Source: Agarophyton chilense (taxonomy: Eukaryota; Rhodophyta; Florideophyceae; Gracilariales; Gracilariaceae). From it: DNA of 64,000 bases. A model generated the notes under the pieces. It made no database searches, was not told the origin of the DNA, and saw only the letters and a list, made by a program, of their open reading frames with translations. Each line of letters begins with the position of its first letter. Position 1 is the stretch's first letter. The stretch is from NCBI GenBank assembly GCA_030374765.1, contig JARGXX010000022.1, positions 1,054,001 to 1,118,000 on the forward strand. The letters run 5' to 3'. Positions 22,648 through 33,741 of this stretch are shown one piece after another. A program made the translations under genes and the position numbers.

Positions 22648-22749
22648 ACCACAAAGAAAACGAGCAATACTTGCATGTAGTGGCTCAAGACCGGAGAAGT
22701 CATCAGATTCACCCGATACGCAAACTAAGTCCCCTTCATCTTCTTCATT

Positions 22750-23265
22750 TTAGATCTTATCCCCATGAGAAATTCTAGACAGGTAATTGGCGGCACCATT
22801 CTCTTTTCCCGCACGATACACGATTTCAAAGTCATACTCGGACAAGAAGTCTAGCCAACGAGCCAAACGCCCATGTATGTCACGCTTCTGGAAGGTGTAT
22901 TTCAATGCCATATGGTCTGTAATGACTTTAAATGGAACCGACGAGAGCAAGTACACCCTGAACTTCTTCAGAGCGAATATCACAGCCAATGCTTCTCTTT
23001 CACATGCGGAGTAGTTTCTTTCTGCAGCTGTCATAGTACGACTGGCGAACTGCAGCGGATGTATCTTTCCATCTTCCTTTTTCTGGGAGAGAACCGCTCC
23101 GAGTGAAATACTAGAGGCATCCGTCTCAACGATGAATCGCTGATCGAAGTCCGGGAATGACAACACTGGTGGCTCAGTCATCTTCTTTTTGAGACCATTG
23201 AAAGCTTCTAACATCTCTTTCGTCCAAGTCAGCGTTCTATTTCCAGAAGTAGCACTGTGAAGCAC
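22750..23265 (-). pseudogene. Element D pol: RNase H
   Basis: Ty3-type RNase H: FIVETDASSISLGAVLSQ, ACEREALAVIFALKKFRVYL, ITDHMALKYTFQKRD and LDFLSEYDFEIVYRAGKENG. The block starts after a UGA near 23299-23301 in the RT-RNase H connection, where relatives have Arg (GYY-RFIRNF), and ends at a stop at 22750. Confidence 0.9.
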
Positions 23266-23298
23266 AGCAGAGGTCTCTGCAAAGTTTCTTATGAACCT

Positions 23299-25312
23299 TC
23301 AGTAGTATCCAGCTAGTCCAAGAAAAGATCTAAGTTCCGTAGTGGTAGTGGGAACTGGAGCATCTTGAATTTTCGAGATCTTTTCTTTGTCTACGTATAC
23401 TCCACTTCCGTCGATGACATGACCTAGCAAGGAAACCTTTGACATGGCAAAGAAGCATTTCGACAGTTTTAGCTTCAGACCGTGCTCGGAGATGCGATCA
23501 ACCACGATCTTCAAATGAACCACATGCTCTCTAAGACTTCGGGAGAAAACAACAACATCATCAATGTAAACTCGAACAAATGATAGGCCTTTCAGAACAT
23601 GGTCCATCATCCGCTGGAAGGTTGAAGGAGCATTCATGAGACCAAATGGCATGACTTCGAACATAAAGGTTCCATATCTGCAGACAAACGTCGTCATCTC
23701 TTTGCATTCTTCGGACATCTTCACTTTCCAGTACTCAGAGAAGAGGTCGAGGGTGGTAAAAACAGAACAGCTTCCCAGTTCATCGAAAATCTCTTCCATG
23801 CGTGGCAACGGCCAGCGGTCGGCTTTCATCACTCGATTGAGCTCTCGATAGTCTACGCAAAATCTTACACTACCGTTCTTCTTCGACGCAATGACAACTG
23901 GAAACGCCCAGGCAGAGTTAGAAGGGGTGATGATACCAGCTTCCAAAAGAGGATCGATTTCCTTGCGAACAAACTCATTGTGCTTGGGCGACATCCTCCT
24001 GGGTCTGAAATATATCGGCTTATCAGTCGTAAGCTCGAAAGAATGTGAAACAGGCACATCTGCGGGGCGCAAATCCGTCACAGACCAAGCAATGATATTA
24101 GAGTTCTCCAGACAAGAAACCAATTCATTTCTTTCGGTTTCTGGGATGTGACACAGTTTCGAAAGAAGCAAATTCTCATTTTGATGGCTGGTAGTCACAT
24201 CTAGCTGCGGAACCACCTCAGGAGTATCACATTGGTTCTTTTCCGTCAAAGCAACGACGAGCTCTTCATCATCTTCAGAGGCAGTGTCGGAGTCAATTGC
24301 AGCACCAGAGTCAGAAGTGAAGTCTTCACTATCGGTCTGATATCCACCTTCGTCCGGTGCTTCAACACGAGTATAGTCAAAGGCGAGCGTCACTCTTTTT
24401 CCATTGATTTTCATCTTGACATGCTGGTTTCCGAGATCTAGACAAGCTTGCAAGGCTTCAAGAGTTGGACAACCCACGATAACGTCGAATGGAGGACCTT
24501 CAATCACGAGAAAGTCTAACGGAACAGAGACTCCACCGAATGATATCGGGAGATCATAGAGTATTCCCTTATATACTGCACTTTGTCCATTCGCAATGGT
24601 TATCTTCTTGGTCGTGTCCTGGGGCTCCAATGCTAATCTCTCACACAGCTTAGATGACATGAGGTTTAGAACAGCTCCAGAGTCAAGCAAAGCTTCGGTC
24701 TCAGTACCATATACCATGACAGGAACCGCCTTAAGACGCCTAAGTTGCTTTCCGACTGGACCAACGAAGGGACGACGAACCTTGCTTTTTCGCCCGATGA
24801 GCTTACGAATCTCCTTCTTAGCGTCATCTGCATCTCCTCTGATAAGTTGTCCAAAGGTTAGTCCAGACGAGGCATTTGCCAACTCAGTGAGAACATTATA
24901 TTTGCTAGCATGGTCTTGAAGACTCTCTTTCTTTGATTTCTTCTGCTTCGAATTCTTTGGTTTCTGTTCATGAACCTTTGGTCTTCGAACTTTCTCGTCA
25001 CTTCGAGCTGGATTAAGTAAGAATGGAATGGGTGCACCACTATCTGAACGGCGCTGTTTTGGCAGAGCTTCGCCATCAGCACTTCTCTTGGTTGTGGCAA
25101 ATAAATCAGCCTCATCAGACTTCTCGGTGACAATTGAGACAGGATCGGGTCCCTTCTGACTACCCTTTGCAGCTCCAGGATCTTCGTTCGTGCCCCATAC
25201 TTCACGAGTCTCTTCTGGTCGGATTCTTCTCCAACAGGTGATCTCTGAATGTCCAAGCTTTCCACAACGAGAGCATCTTGTATCTCGATGTGGGTTTGAA
25301 TCGCACTGCGAT
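23299..25312 (-). pseudogene. Element D protease and reverse transcriptase (with gag end)
   Basis: The frame is open from the stop at 25313-25315 down to 23299. It starts with the end of gag, whose second zinc knuckle is CSRCGKLGHSEITC, then a basic linker, the protease motif ALLDSGAVLNLMS (DSG instead of DTG) and the flap-side VIVGCPTLE. The RT follows with RPADVPVSHSFELTT, FPVVIASKKNGSVRFCVDY, TLDLFSEYWKVKM, MPFGLMNAPSTFQRMM, the active site VYIDDVVVFS, and LLGHVIDGSGV. The RT is complete. There is no separate gag/pol frame: gag and pol are one frame. Confidence 0.9.
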
Positions 25313-25722
25313 GCTTAATGTCCAGGTTTTCTACAGTACGAGCAAGTCCTTTCGTAGTCCTTGCGCTCCGTCTGGGATTTCTTAATCATCAGTGAAAGCT
25401 GTGCAAACTGCTCAGAGAGTTTGTCAACCTTGGATTCCAAAGCGTGAGAAGCTACTTCTTCAGAGAACCTTTGATTCTGACCCATGCGCTTAGGAGGTGT
25501 GTTGAAGGGAACATGATTACCCATCGCCGTCCTGGCAGCGTCAAAGGCTTTCACTTGTGCCTTTAACTCATCATAATCATCTGCGCCACGGAAAACAACG
25601 AACTGGGCAAGATCAGCATATGCCATTACTGCCTTCTTCAACAAACCAAACTTAGCTTTGGCATTGAATCCCGCTTTCATAAAGAGGTTGTCCATTTGAC
25701 TCAAGGAACCAACCAAATCTGC
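25313..25722 (-). pseudogene. Element D gag, 3' part
   Basis: Continues the gag split by element B. It contains a hydrophobic and coiled segment (KFGLLKKAVMAYADLAQFVV) and the first zinc knuckle CSYCRKPGH, which is cut by a UAA (25313-25315) just before its last Cys (ASQC). The same frame continues into the second knuckle and the protease. Confidence 0.82.
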
Positions 25723-25727
25723 ATAAT

Positions 25728-26521
25728 TGAAGTGCAACCCTCGTGAGGGCCGTTTTCCAGGACTTGGTTGTTTTTCCGCCTCGGGCGATATTTGTGAGAT
25801 CTATGAGTAATACCGCTACTAGCGGGCTGGCGTAGCCAGGTGTATACGCGTTGTACGCGAAGTGCACCGGCGGCCGTGCGCCGTGGCCCCGATTCGGGTG
25901 TGACTTACCCACGTGTACCACGGGTGGCCCAGGACAGGTTGGCACAGCATAGCTGGATATTTCTCTATTTGTTTAGCTTTATTACACTAGGTTAGGGAGC
26001 TCTCTACAGTAGTCTACACTATATAGTGACAGGGCGATCTCGCCCTGACACTCAGTAAACCTCCCCAACCAGGGTTCTTGGCTCTAAGTCTTTTTCCGCT
26101 TTCGCGAGTCTTCCACACTCTACGGAGGTGAAGCCGCGTTACTAACGGTAGACTTATCCACCCTGCGTCAACAGGAGACTCACCGCTTCTAGCGTGTATA
26201 TCTTTCATACCACTGCCGTGTTCTCGCCCCAGTATTGGGTTTGCTACATATTTCTTTTGGCTCTCGTGGCCCATGCCCTCGATCGCCCCCACTGGGTGGT
26301 CCCCCCTTTATCACTTGCCCACTCCCGTGGAATACAGCTCATACCTGGTCTGCTCCCTTCTAGCATCCTGCACTCTCCCCGCTTGGCGTGCCGGTGAACC
26401 TCGGCCTTACACCCCGACTTAGTCGTGTTCACTCCGGAGAGGCTCCGTCGCCGTGCTACCCTCCTTGGAGGAAGACTCGGACATCTTCGTGTGTTTCCGC
26501 CGCCCTTGGCGTTGCACTACA
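25728..26521 (+). repeat. Element B 5' LTR
   Basis: 794 bp with inverted ends TGAAGTGCAAC...GTTGCACTACA. It contains TCGCCCCAGTATTGGGTTT (26224-26242) and GGCCTTACACCCC (26403-26415), both shared with other LTR families here. Confidence 0.95.
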
Positions 26522-26524
26522 AAC

Positions 26525-26542
26525 TGGTCTCCCGACTTAGAA
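26525..26542 (+). promoter_or_regulatory. Element B primer-binding site
   Basis: TGGTCTCCCGACTTAGAA, three bases after the LTR. It matches those of A and C with one change each. Confidence 0.82.
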
Positions 26543-26681
26543 GGCTAAGCGGACCTGGTTTGGTTGTTTTTCACATTGCTCTGCTGTCTTCTCTCGTCGA
26601 GATCTGCTTTCCAATTTCTTGGTTCGGACCCACTTGGTGGACGCTTTTGTTGTCCTATTCTTAGTGGTCAACGCTACAACC

Positions 26682-28811
26682 ATGTCACGACTACCGACGG
26701 AAGCGGAACCCGCGATCACGCGGAGCCGTTCCGTCAATGACGTGGCGCCTGCGGACCCTGGAAGGGTTCCTCCGCCGTTACCTCAAACCGCTCCGAAAGG
26801 CAAGAGTAAGGGGTCGAACTCCTCCAAGAACAACAAGCTACCGCCTAAGGCGTCGAAGAATGGACCCAATTCTGGTGCTGGACCGGCCCCTGCCGTAGAT
26901 GACCCGGCTCCTGCCGACGAAAAGGCCCTGCAAAACGAGTTCCACATCGACATAAACTCAAGTGTGAGGCAGCAGATCCGCGTAATGCGGGAAGCGCACA
27001 ATGCCTTCGTGGAAGAGTTCGAAGCCCTGCGTTCCAGGTGTGATGTCGCTTCTATGAAGGAAGTAGTTGACGACCTCTGCGTGTTGCGGGCGGACGTCAA
27101 CACCCTGTTGGAATGTTTTGGTGGTCCCGCCGCTTACGTGGAAGGTGTCGAGACCCGATTCAATCGTGTTAGCGCCCGTCTCCAGACGTTAGAGCAAACC
27201 ATCTTGATGGAAGACGTCCCGGAGAAGCCGGTTGCTGTGTCGCACCAAGCGTAACACGAGAGGAAAAGGGACGATACCCGCCGTCGGCGTGGAAAGCGTG
27301 ACAGCGATGACTCGGACTCGTCGAACTCCTCACGGTCGTCGCGTGGCTCTCACCATTCAAATGGGTCGGACTCGTCAGATTCGTCTCCTGACGATGGCCA
27401 TCGCAGGCGTTCATCCCGTTCTAAACGGTCGTCTGCCACCCAAGGTGTGATCCGCGCCCGCGAGAAGGGAAGGAAACACTCCGGGTGGAAGGAGCTGAAA
27501 TGCACCAACCTCCTGTACAAGAAGTTGGTTTCTTACCGATACTATCGGCTAGAGAACTCCTTTTTGGATCGCACGCCCCGTGGCACGGGTAGAGTGAAGG
27601 ATTGCATAAATCGTATGCAACTGTCCCTCAGGAACCAGAACTTTTCTGGAGAAGACCCCATTTTGGTGCTGGATTTCCTTGCGAGGTTCGTCGCCGAAGC
27701 GGATATTCTCGGTATGACCGAAGGACAGGCGTTTATTGCACTCCCGTACTATATGAAAGGCCTCGCCGAGGATCAATACAACTCTGTAAGAGGTTCGTCT
27801 AGAGCCTCCGAAGGAGGGGTAACCTGCTGGCCAGAAGCAGTACAATACCTCTTGAGGTCCTACGCCACTAATCACGCAATTCAGTCGGCTATTCTCGCTC
27901 TTCGCGATACGCGCCAGAAGTCTGGAGAAACGGAAACCGAATTCTCGGTGCGCCTGAACAAGGCTTTCCACCGTAGTGGGAACGTACACTCCGCCGGAGA
28001 GCGCTGCACCATGTTCATCGATGGACTGGACCCCGCTATCCGAACACTCGCGGCCCGTTACCGGGAAGACCGAAGGAAGACAGCGTATCTGGAGTTGGTC
28101 CAACACGCGCAAGCGGAAGGTGACGCTTTAAGAGCTCGTGCCCCCGGACACAGGTCGCGAACCGCCAAGGCGTTGGTGATGGAAACGAAGTCGCCATCCA
28201 TATCGCTGATTGCGAGTGAGCGCCCCCAACAGGAGTACGACAACGTACACTTCGCCCGAAGCGATATCCATTCGGTCCCGACAACCGAACTACCGTCTAC
28301 GACGGACGACTCATATGACACGGCCCAGGATGGACCCCTGCTGTACGCAGACTCTCCCCGTGTTCACGGACCTCGCATCCCGTATTCAAACGGTGCGCTC
28401 CGACAGAGTCGCCCTGGATGGAAGGATACCCGCCAAGCGGTGAAGTTCACGGATGCTCGCTCCGGTTTGCAGCCCTCACGCCCGGGACTCATATGCCACA
28501 TATGCTACGAACACGGTCACATTTCACCGGACTGTATCCTCACCATGAGAGAAGTAGCCCGAGTAATCGGTAATTATGAGGCGTTGACCCCAGTGGAAAA
28601 GCGGATTGTTCCGATGACGTCGTATCTTCGAGCAAAGATCGATTTTCCACGGAGTATTCCGGAGGCGAAACCGCGCAATGCGTTACTTTACCCTGCCGAG
28701 CAGGCTTCCGACCACCGCCCCGTTCCTTCAAACCCCGCCGCTGGCGCCCCATTGCTAGTGGTTCAGGATTCTGAGGCCCCGCCCCAGGCGGATGGGACTC
28801 AGGAAAACTGA
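26682..28811 (+). pseudogene. Element B gag, one stop
   Basis: Starts MSRLPTEAEP. The N-terminal part is Pro/Lys-rich, followed by a coiled region. A UAA at 27252-27254 breaks the frame, which then stays open to 28811. After the stop come a basic Arg/Ser tract, the gag capsid-like domain (LVLDFLARFVAEADILGM, CWPEAVQYLLRSYA) and a zinc knuckle CHICYEHGHISPDC. The overlap with pol is in the -1 frame between 28775 and 28811, with GGAAAAC (28802-28808) directly before the gag stop as a candidate slip site. Confidence 0.85.
28802..28808 (+). promoter_or_regulatory. Candidate -1 frameshift site gag/pol of element B
   Basis: GGAAAAC, read as G-GAA-AAC in the gag frame, one codon before UGA. The pol frame is -1 and open across this point (its previous stop is at 28772). 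It is not a canonical X-XXY-YYZ heptamer. The mechanism is inferred from frame geometry alone. Confidence 0.35.
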
Positions 28812-31800
28812 TTTCGGGAGTCTCCCCTTCGGGAGAGGCGTCCCCAACAGTGAGGTTGACGACGCCCGAGGCGTCTCCGCCTCGCTCCCCGGTAACAATC
28901 CTCACGAGGAAACAGGCCGTCTCAGACGTGGACTCTGAACACTTTGGTGTTCTATGTCGACCGTGGAAACTTGTTCTTAACCGCCGGTTCCCGGATAGAG
29001 TCTTAGTAATGGCCAAGCGCAATTACAAGGTGTATGCCGACCTTGGCCTTTCTACCCAGTTTATGGTTCGAGTCCTTACTGTTTTGGACACAGGTGCTGG
29101 TCCGAATTTCATCGTGGAGTCGCTGCTGCCCCCGCCCTTGCGGTCTCAGATCCGCCTTGGCGTGGCGCCCGACGTCGCGGACGCGAATAACAACCCGTTG
29201 TCAACGGTTGGAACCGTCGCTCTCGTCGTTCGCTTGGGCTCCTTCGTGGTGAAACTCGACTTTATTGTATGCCGGAAATTGGCTGCCCCCATCATCTTGG
29301 GATGTGACTTCTGTGACAGATTTGTTGACGCCATAAGGCCCCACTTAAAGCGTGTTGAGATGGAAGACGGCTCGTCGGTCCCGATTGTCCGTCGTCCGCT
29401 GCGGCGTGCCTCCAAGAAGCACGTACCGCTCCCTGCCGCGCAGGAACCTCCACCCGCTTCTCGGGAGTCTACCAAGCTCCGCGTGGCTGCATCTGTCCGA
29501 ATCCCGCCAGAGTCCCAAGTATGGGTGCGTGTCACTTCCCGTCAACACGGTTTACGAGTCATTCAGCCTCTCTCATCTCTGTACGATGGATATCAACTCG
29601 CCGTGGCGAATGGAGTCGCGCAGATTGTCCCAGACAAGGCGTTCACCGTGCTCGTTGCCAATCTGGGCTCCACCCCCCAGTCACTGGTGAAAAACCAAGT
29701 TATTGGATCGGTAATGCCTCACCCCACCGCGATGGTCCCCACTAGGCTGACCGCTGCCGAAGTCCTCGGTCTCGTTCACTCTAAGGAGCGGGAGGAAGCT
29801 GCCGTCCAATCACCGAATGATTCGGAATCGCAACCTGCCGAAACAGAAAAGAAGCCCGTTCCGACGAGTTACGACCGGGTAGACCCCGTGAAAGAACTCG
29901 AGGAACTCGACCTCGGTCATGTACCGGAGTCACACCGTGAAAGTCTGCGTGAGATGTTACGGCAGTTTACCACAATGTGGGATGGCTCTCTTGGTGAGAT
30001 AAATACAACGGAACACCGGATAGATTTATTGACGAACACCCGACCGGTGGCTCAACACCCTTACAGGGCAGGCCCCAAGGCTCGAGAAGAGGAACAGTTC
30101 CAAGTGGACAAAATGCTCCGAGCTGGAGTGATCGAACCGGCTCAGTCGCCGTGGGCATCCCCAGTGGTACTGGCTCCGAAACCCGATGGGTCCTGGCGCT
30201 TTTGCATCGACTACCGTCGCTTGAATGATGTTACCGTCAAGGACGTGTATCCGATCCCACGAATGGATGAGTACATCGACTCTCTTGGCACTGCTACCGT
30301 GTTCACGGCTTTGGACGCCAATTGGGGATATTGGCAGGTTCCCGTTAGGGAGGAGGACCAAGATAAGACTGCGTTTGTCTGTCACTCGGGACTCTACCGT
30401 TTCAAACGGATGCCTTTTGGTCTAACCAATGCTCCCGCTACCTTTCAGCGTGCTATCGACATTTTGTTGGCCCGCTTTAAGTGGCGTACTTGCCTCGTCT
30501 ATTTGGACGATATCATTGTATTCTCAGACAATCTGGATGACCATCTCACCCAAGTCAGAGACATAATGACCACGCTACGTGACGCTGGAATAACCCTCAA
30601 ACTGAGGAAATGTGAGTTCTTTACCGATACTGTGAAGTATCTCGGGCACATTATCCGTCCTGGACGTGTAATGATCGAGGAAGCTCGAGTGAGATCCCTT
30701 CGCAAGGCGAAAGAACCCGCTACCCAGACGGAACTGCGCTCCTTTCTAGGATTGGTCAACGTCTACCGACGGTTTATCCCTAACTTCGCTGACATCGCGG
30801 CCCCCTTGAACGCGCTTCTGCGGAAAGGTCAACCACCTAAACTGGACGCCTTTACGTCCGCCCAGACGGATGCTTTTAACTCCCTTAGGGAGGCTGTCAC
30901 ATCAGCACCGATTCTATCGTTACCGAAACCCGGACTACCGTTTTCCGTGGACACAGACTCTAGCGACTACCAGGTAGGCTGTGCGCTCTTTCAAAATACT
31001 CCCGAAGGAGAACGCAAACCCATTGGGTACTGGTCCCGCTCGCTCAATGTCCACGAGCGGAACTACTCCGTGTCGGAGAAGGAGTGCCTCGCAGTTGTAT
31101 GGGCCCTCTATACACTCCGCCCCTACCTCATGGGTGTGCACTTTACCGTTTACACGGATCACTCGTCCCTACGATGGCTCATGACCATCTCGGAACCGTC
31201 AGGCCGCTTAATGCGTTGGAGACTCCGCCTCGCGGAATATGACTTTGAAGTGATCTACAAGAAGGGCACTCAGAACGCGCAAGCGGACGCGCTCTCGCGT
31301 TTACCCACGAATGGGGAAGCTCTAGCCGTCGATGACGAGGATATACCTTGCTTCGTCGTAGACGACGGAACACCGGAGGACCCAGATTGGTTACACGATA
31401 AATGGAACGAAGGCCCAGAATCGGATGATGATATTGACGCATTGCTCGTCTCGGACGACTCAGAGAAACCCCCGCCGGGTAATTTTGTGCCGATACCCCC
31501 GGAGGATATGGTCAGAGAACAGCAGGGTGACCCCTTCTGTACGAAGATTCGCGCCTGGCTTAATGGCGGTGCACAACTCCCTTTCGAGGTGAACGATCTT
31601 GGATACCTCGTCAGGACGGTTCAGTCATCCCCACAAGTCGTGGTGCCGCATACTCTACAGTCTAGAGTTTTGCATCTATCGCACTATGCGAAACTTGGTG
31701 GACACGCCGGTGGACGGAAACTCTACCTCACTTTGCGAAGGAACTTCTACTGGCCCGCCCTGGCGGTGGATTGCTACACAACGGTGGCTCAGCCCACTGC

Positions 31801-32290
31801 CGTGGTTTCCAGACCTTCTGCGTTACCACACCCTACCCGGGGACTCTCTGACTTGCCGATCTTATCAGACCAAGGCCAGAATGGCCTCTCTTCTCTCACG
31901 CCACGGCGCGGTGTCTACCCCCGCCCGTTGGGCGTTTCAACCACTCCCCATGCCGCTCCGTCTCAGGAGGGGGAGGAGGCTCATAACTCTCGTCGAGAGA
32001 CGGAAACCGCTTCGTCGCGTCATGACAACCGTGGTGCACGGACTCCTGGACACACCAGCAAGAACAACGGTGACCCGGACGTCCCGTCTACCGACGTGCC
32101 ATCTCCACATTTGCGCGCTACAGCCGTTGCTGAACCCTCTATGGGAAGCGCCACCGCATCTGCGTCTGATCGCACTCCCCACGGGGACTCTACTCGACAG
32201 GACGCACCACGTAGTGGAAGCCCCCTCGCCGAAGCGAAACCGAAATCGTCGCAGGATGCTGTTCGCCCCTCGCGATACTGGACCGGCTAG
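28812..32290 (+). CDS. Element B pol: protease, RT, RNase H, truncated integrase
   Basis: Open frame from 28775 to 32290. The protease has LDTGAGPNF at about 29087. The RT has VVLAPKPDGSWRFCIDYR, ALDANWGYWQVPV, MPFGLTNAPATFQ and the active site YLDDIIVFS at about 30500. RNase H has FSVDTDSSDYQVGCALFQ, TDHSSLRWLM and ADALSRL. The integrase begins with HYAKLGGHAGGRKLYLTLR and FYWPALAVDCYTTV. Near 31780 it jumps to TAVVSRPSALPHP, the Pro-rich tail that follows the GPF module in element E, so the D,D,E core and GPF module are missing in frame. A shift near 32270 moves the remaining tail into another frame. Confidence 0.93.
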
Positions 32291-33563
32291 GCCGTCGAGC
32301 GTTGACCCGCAGCCCGTGGGTCACGGTTCGTCGACACCAGCTACGCTGGAAAACTTAGAGAACGCCCTCGCAGGCCCCTCTAAACCGAATCGATCGGAAG
32401 TGGTCCCTCGTACTGTACGGCAGGACACACTGGCTAAGCCGGGCAAGCACACCGTAGCAGACGGGAGATTCACACCCAGCACGCTTGATGCTGGTTCAAA
32501 ACCCGCGCGAAGTGGCGGACGCACTCCGAGTGTCTCGGTTGACCCCGACAGCGTTGTCGAAGGCGCACCGGTCACCCCGGAGAAGGTGCCCGTCAAGGAC
32601 GGAAGCAACTCGTCGCCGAGTGAAGTTGAACCCTCGAAAGGGATAGTTGAGGACAAACTCGCTCCCCGCAGGGGTTCCTCGCCGCGCACTTCGCCGCCCG
32701 TTGGTGAGGAAGGCACGGTTGACCCGGAGTTGCACGCCCGTCGCGGTACTGTGTCGCTTAAGCGAGCAGACATACCTGCAGCGCCGTTGCACACGCCCTC
32801 ACGTGAGGAGGCGGAACGCAGCACTGCGCGGAGTACTCCCAGCCATCAGCCGGACGTGTCACGTGACCAGACGACACCCGGCTCGGGAGATACGCCAATC
32901 AACGCCCAAGGCGGCTCACCCGGCAAGGCACGACGCCCCGTGATGAAACCGCCTCCCGCGTCAAGTTCAGCACCGTCGCGACGGATTTCACCCCGACGAC
33001 TCGCGGAACGCGACCGCGAAACCCAGCCTTGGGATGAGTCCGCGTTCCCCCGAAGGGTAGCCTCTGCACGAGAACTCTCGGAAAGCATTTCGACCCAAAA
33101 ACTGGGAGAATTGCCCCACGGGAAGGCCTCCGGCCGAAGCCGTCAAACTGACGCTCTTCGTCATGACGCCTTGGCGGAAGCAACCCGCCAAGCGGCCAAG
33201 GCAACCCGGAACCCACTTCGTTCCCCTACCCAGGGCATGGAAAGGCAACGCCAACCCATGGACCCCTCGGGGGAAGGGCACAGTAGCCCACACGCACCCG
33301 CGGACGTACACCGGTTTGGTCCGGTGACGCTTACACCGCAAGGGCGGGAAGTCTACGAGAAGGAGTTCGTGGTCGACCACATAGTGGAGCACTCATACCA
33401 TCCGGAGGGTTATATTCAATACCTCGTCCGTTGGTACGGTTTAGGGCCCGAATGGGATTCGGATGAGCCGATGGAACATCTCCCACGTTCGAAGGTGGTG
33501 TCATATCACCGCAGAACGCGGACGGGAATCCCGGCATCGGTTGTTAAAGCCCAGGTGGGATAA
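32265..33563 (+). pseudogene. Element B pol tail and chromodomain
   Basis: The low-complexity Pro/Ser/Arg tail continues pol after a frameshift. The chromodomain at about 33340-33500 (FVVDHIVEHSYHPEGYIQYL, then RWYGLGPEWDSDEPMEHLP) ends the protein at VKAQVG. It is expected to bind a methylated lysine on a histone tail. The domain sequence is intact, but whether it is made depends on crossing the frameshift. Confidence 0.85.
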
Positions 33564-33741
33564 CACCCACCTCGGTGGAAGAGAAAAGAGAAGTAGGTTT
33601 GCTTGAGAACAGGTTAGTGAAGAAAGGTTTTGGGTTACACAAGTCACTTGGTTTTTATTCGAAGCTATCGATGGAATACCGAGCACTCGGGATACTACTC
33701 TAAGTCACAAGGGAAACTCCCCATCGGGATCGCGTGCCCCG
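33564..33741. other. Gap between converging pol and antisense genes of element B
   Basis: 178 bp without a gene. Both genes end here tail to tail. A purine-rich stretch (GGTGGAAGAGAAAAGAGAAG) follows the pol stop. Confidence 0.5.
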
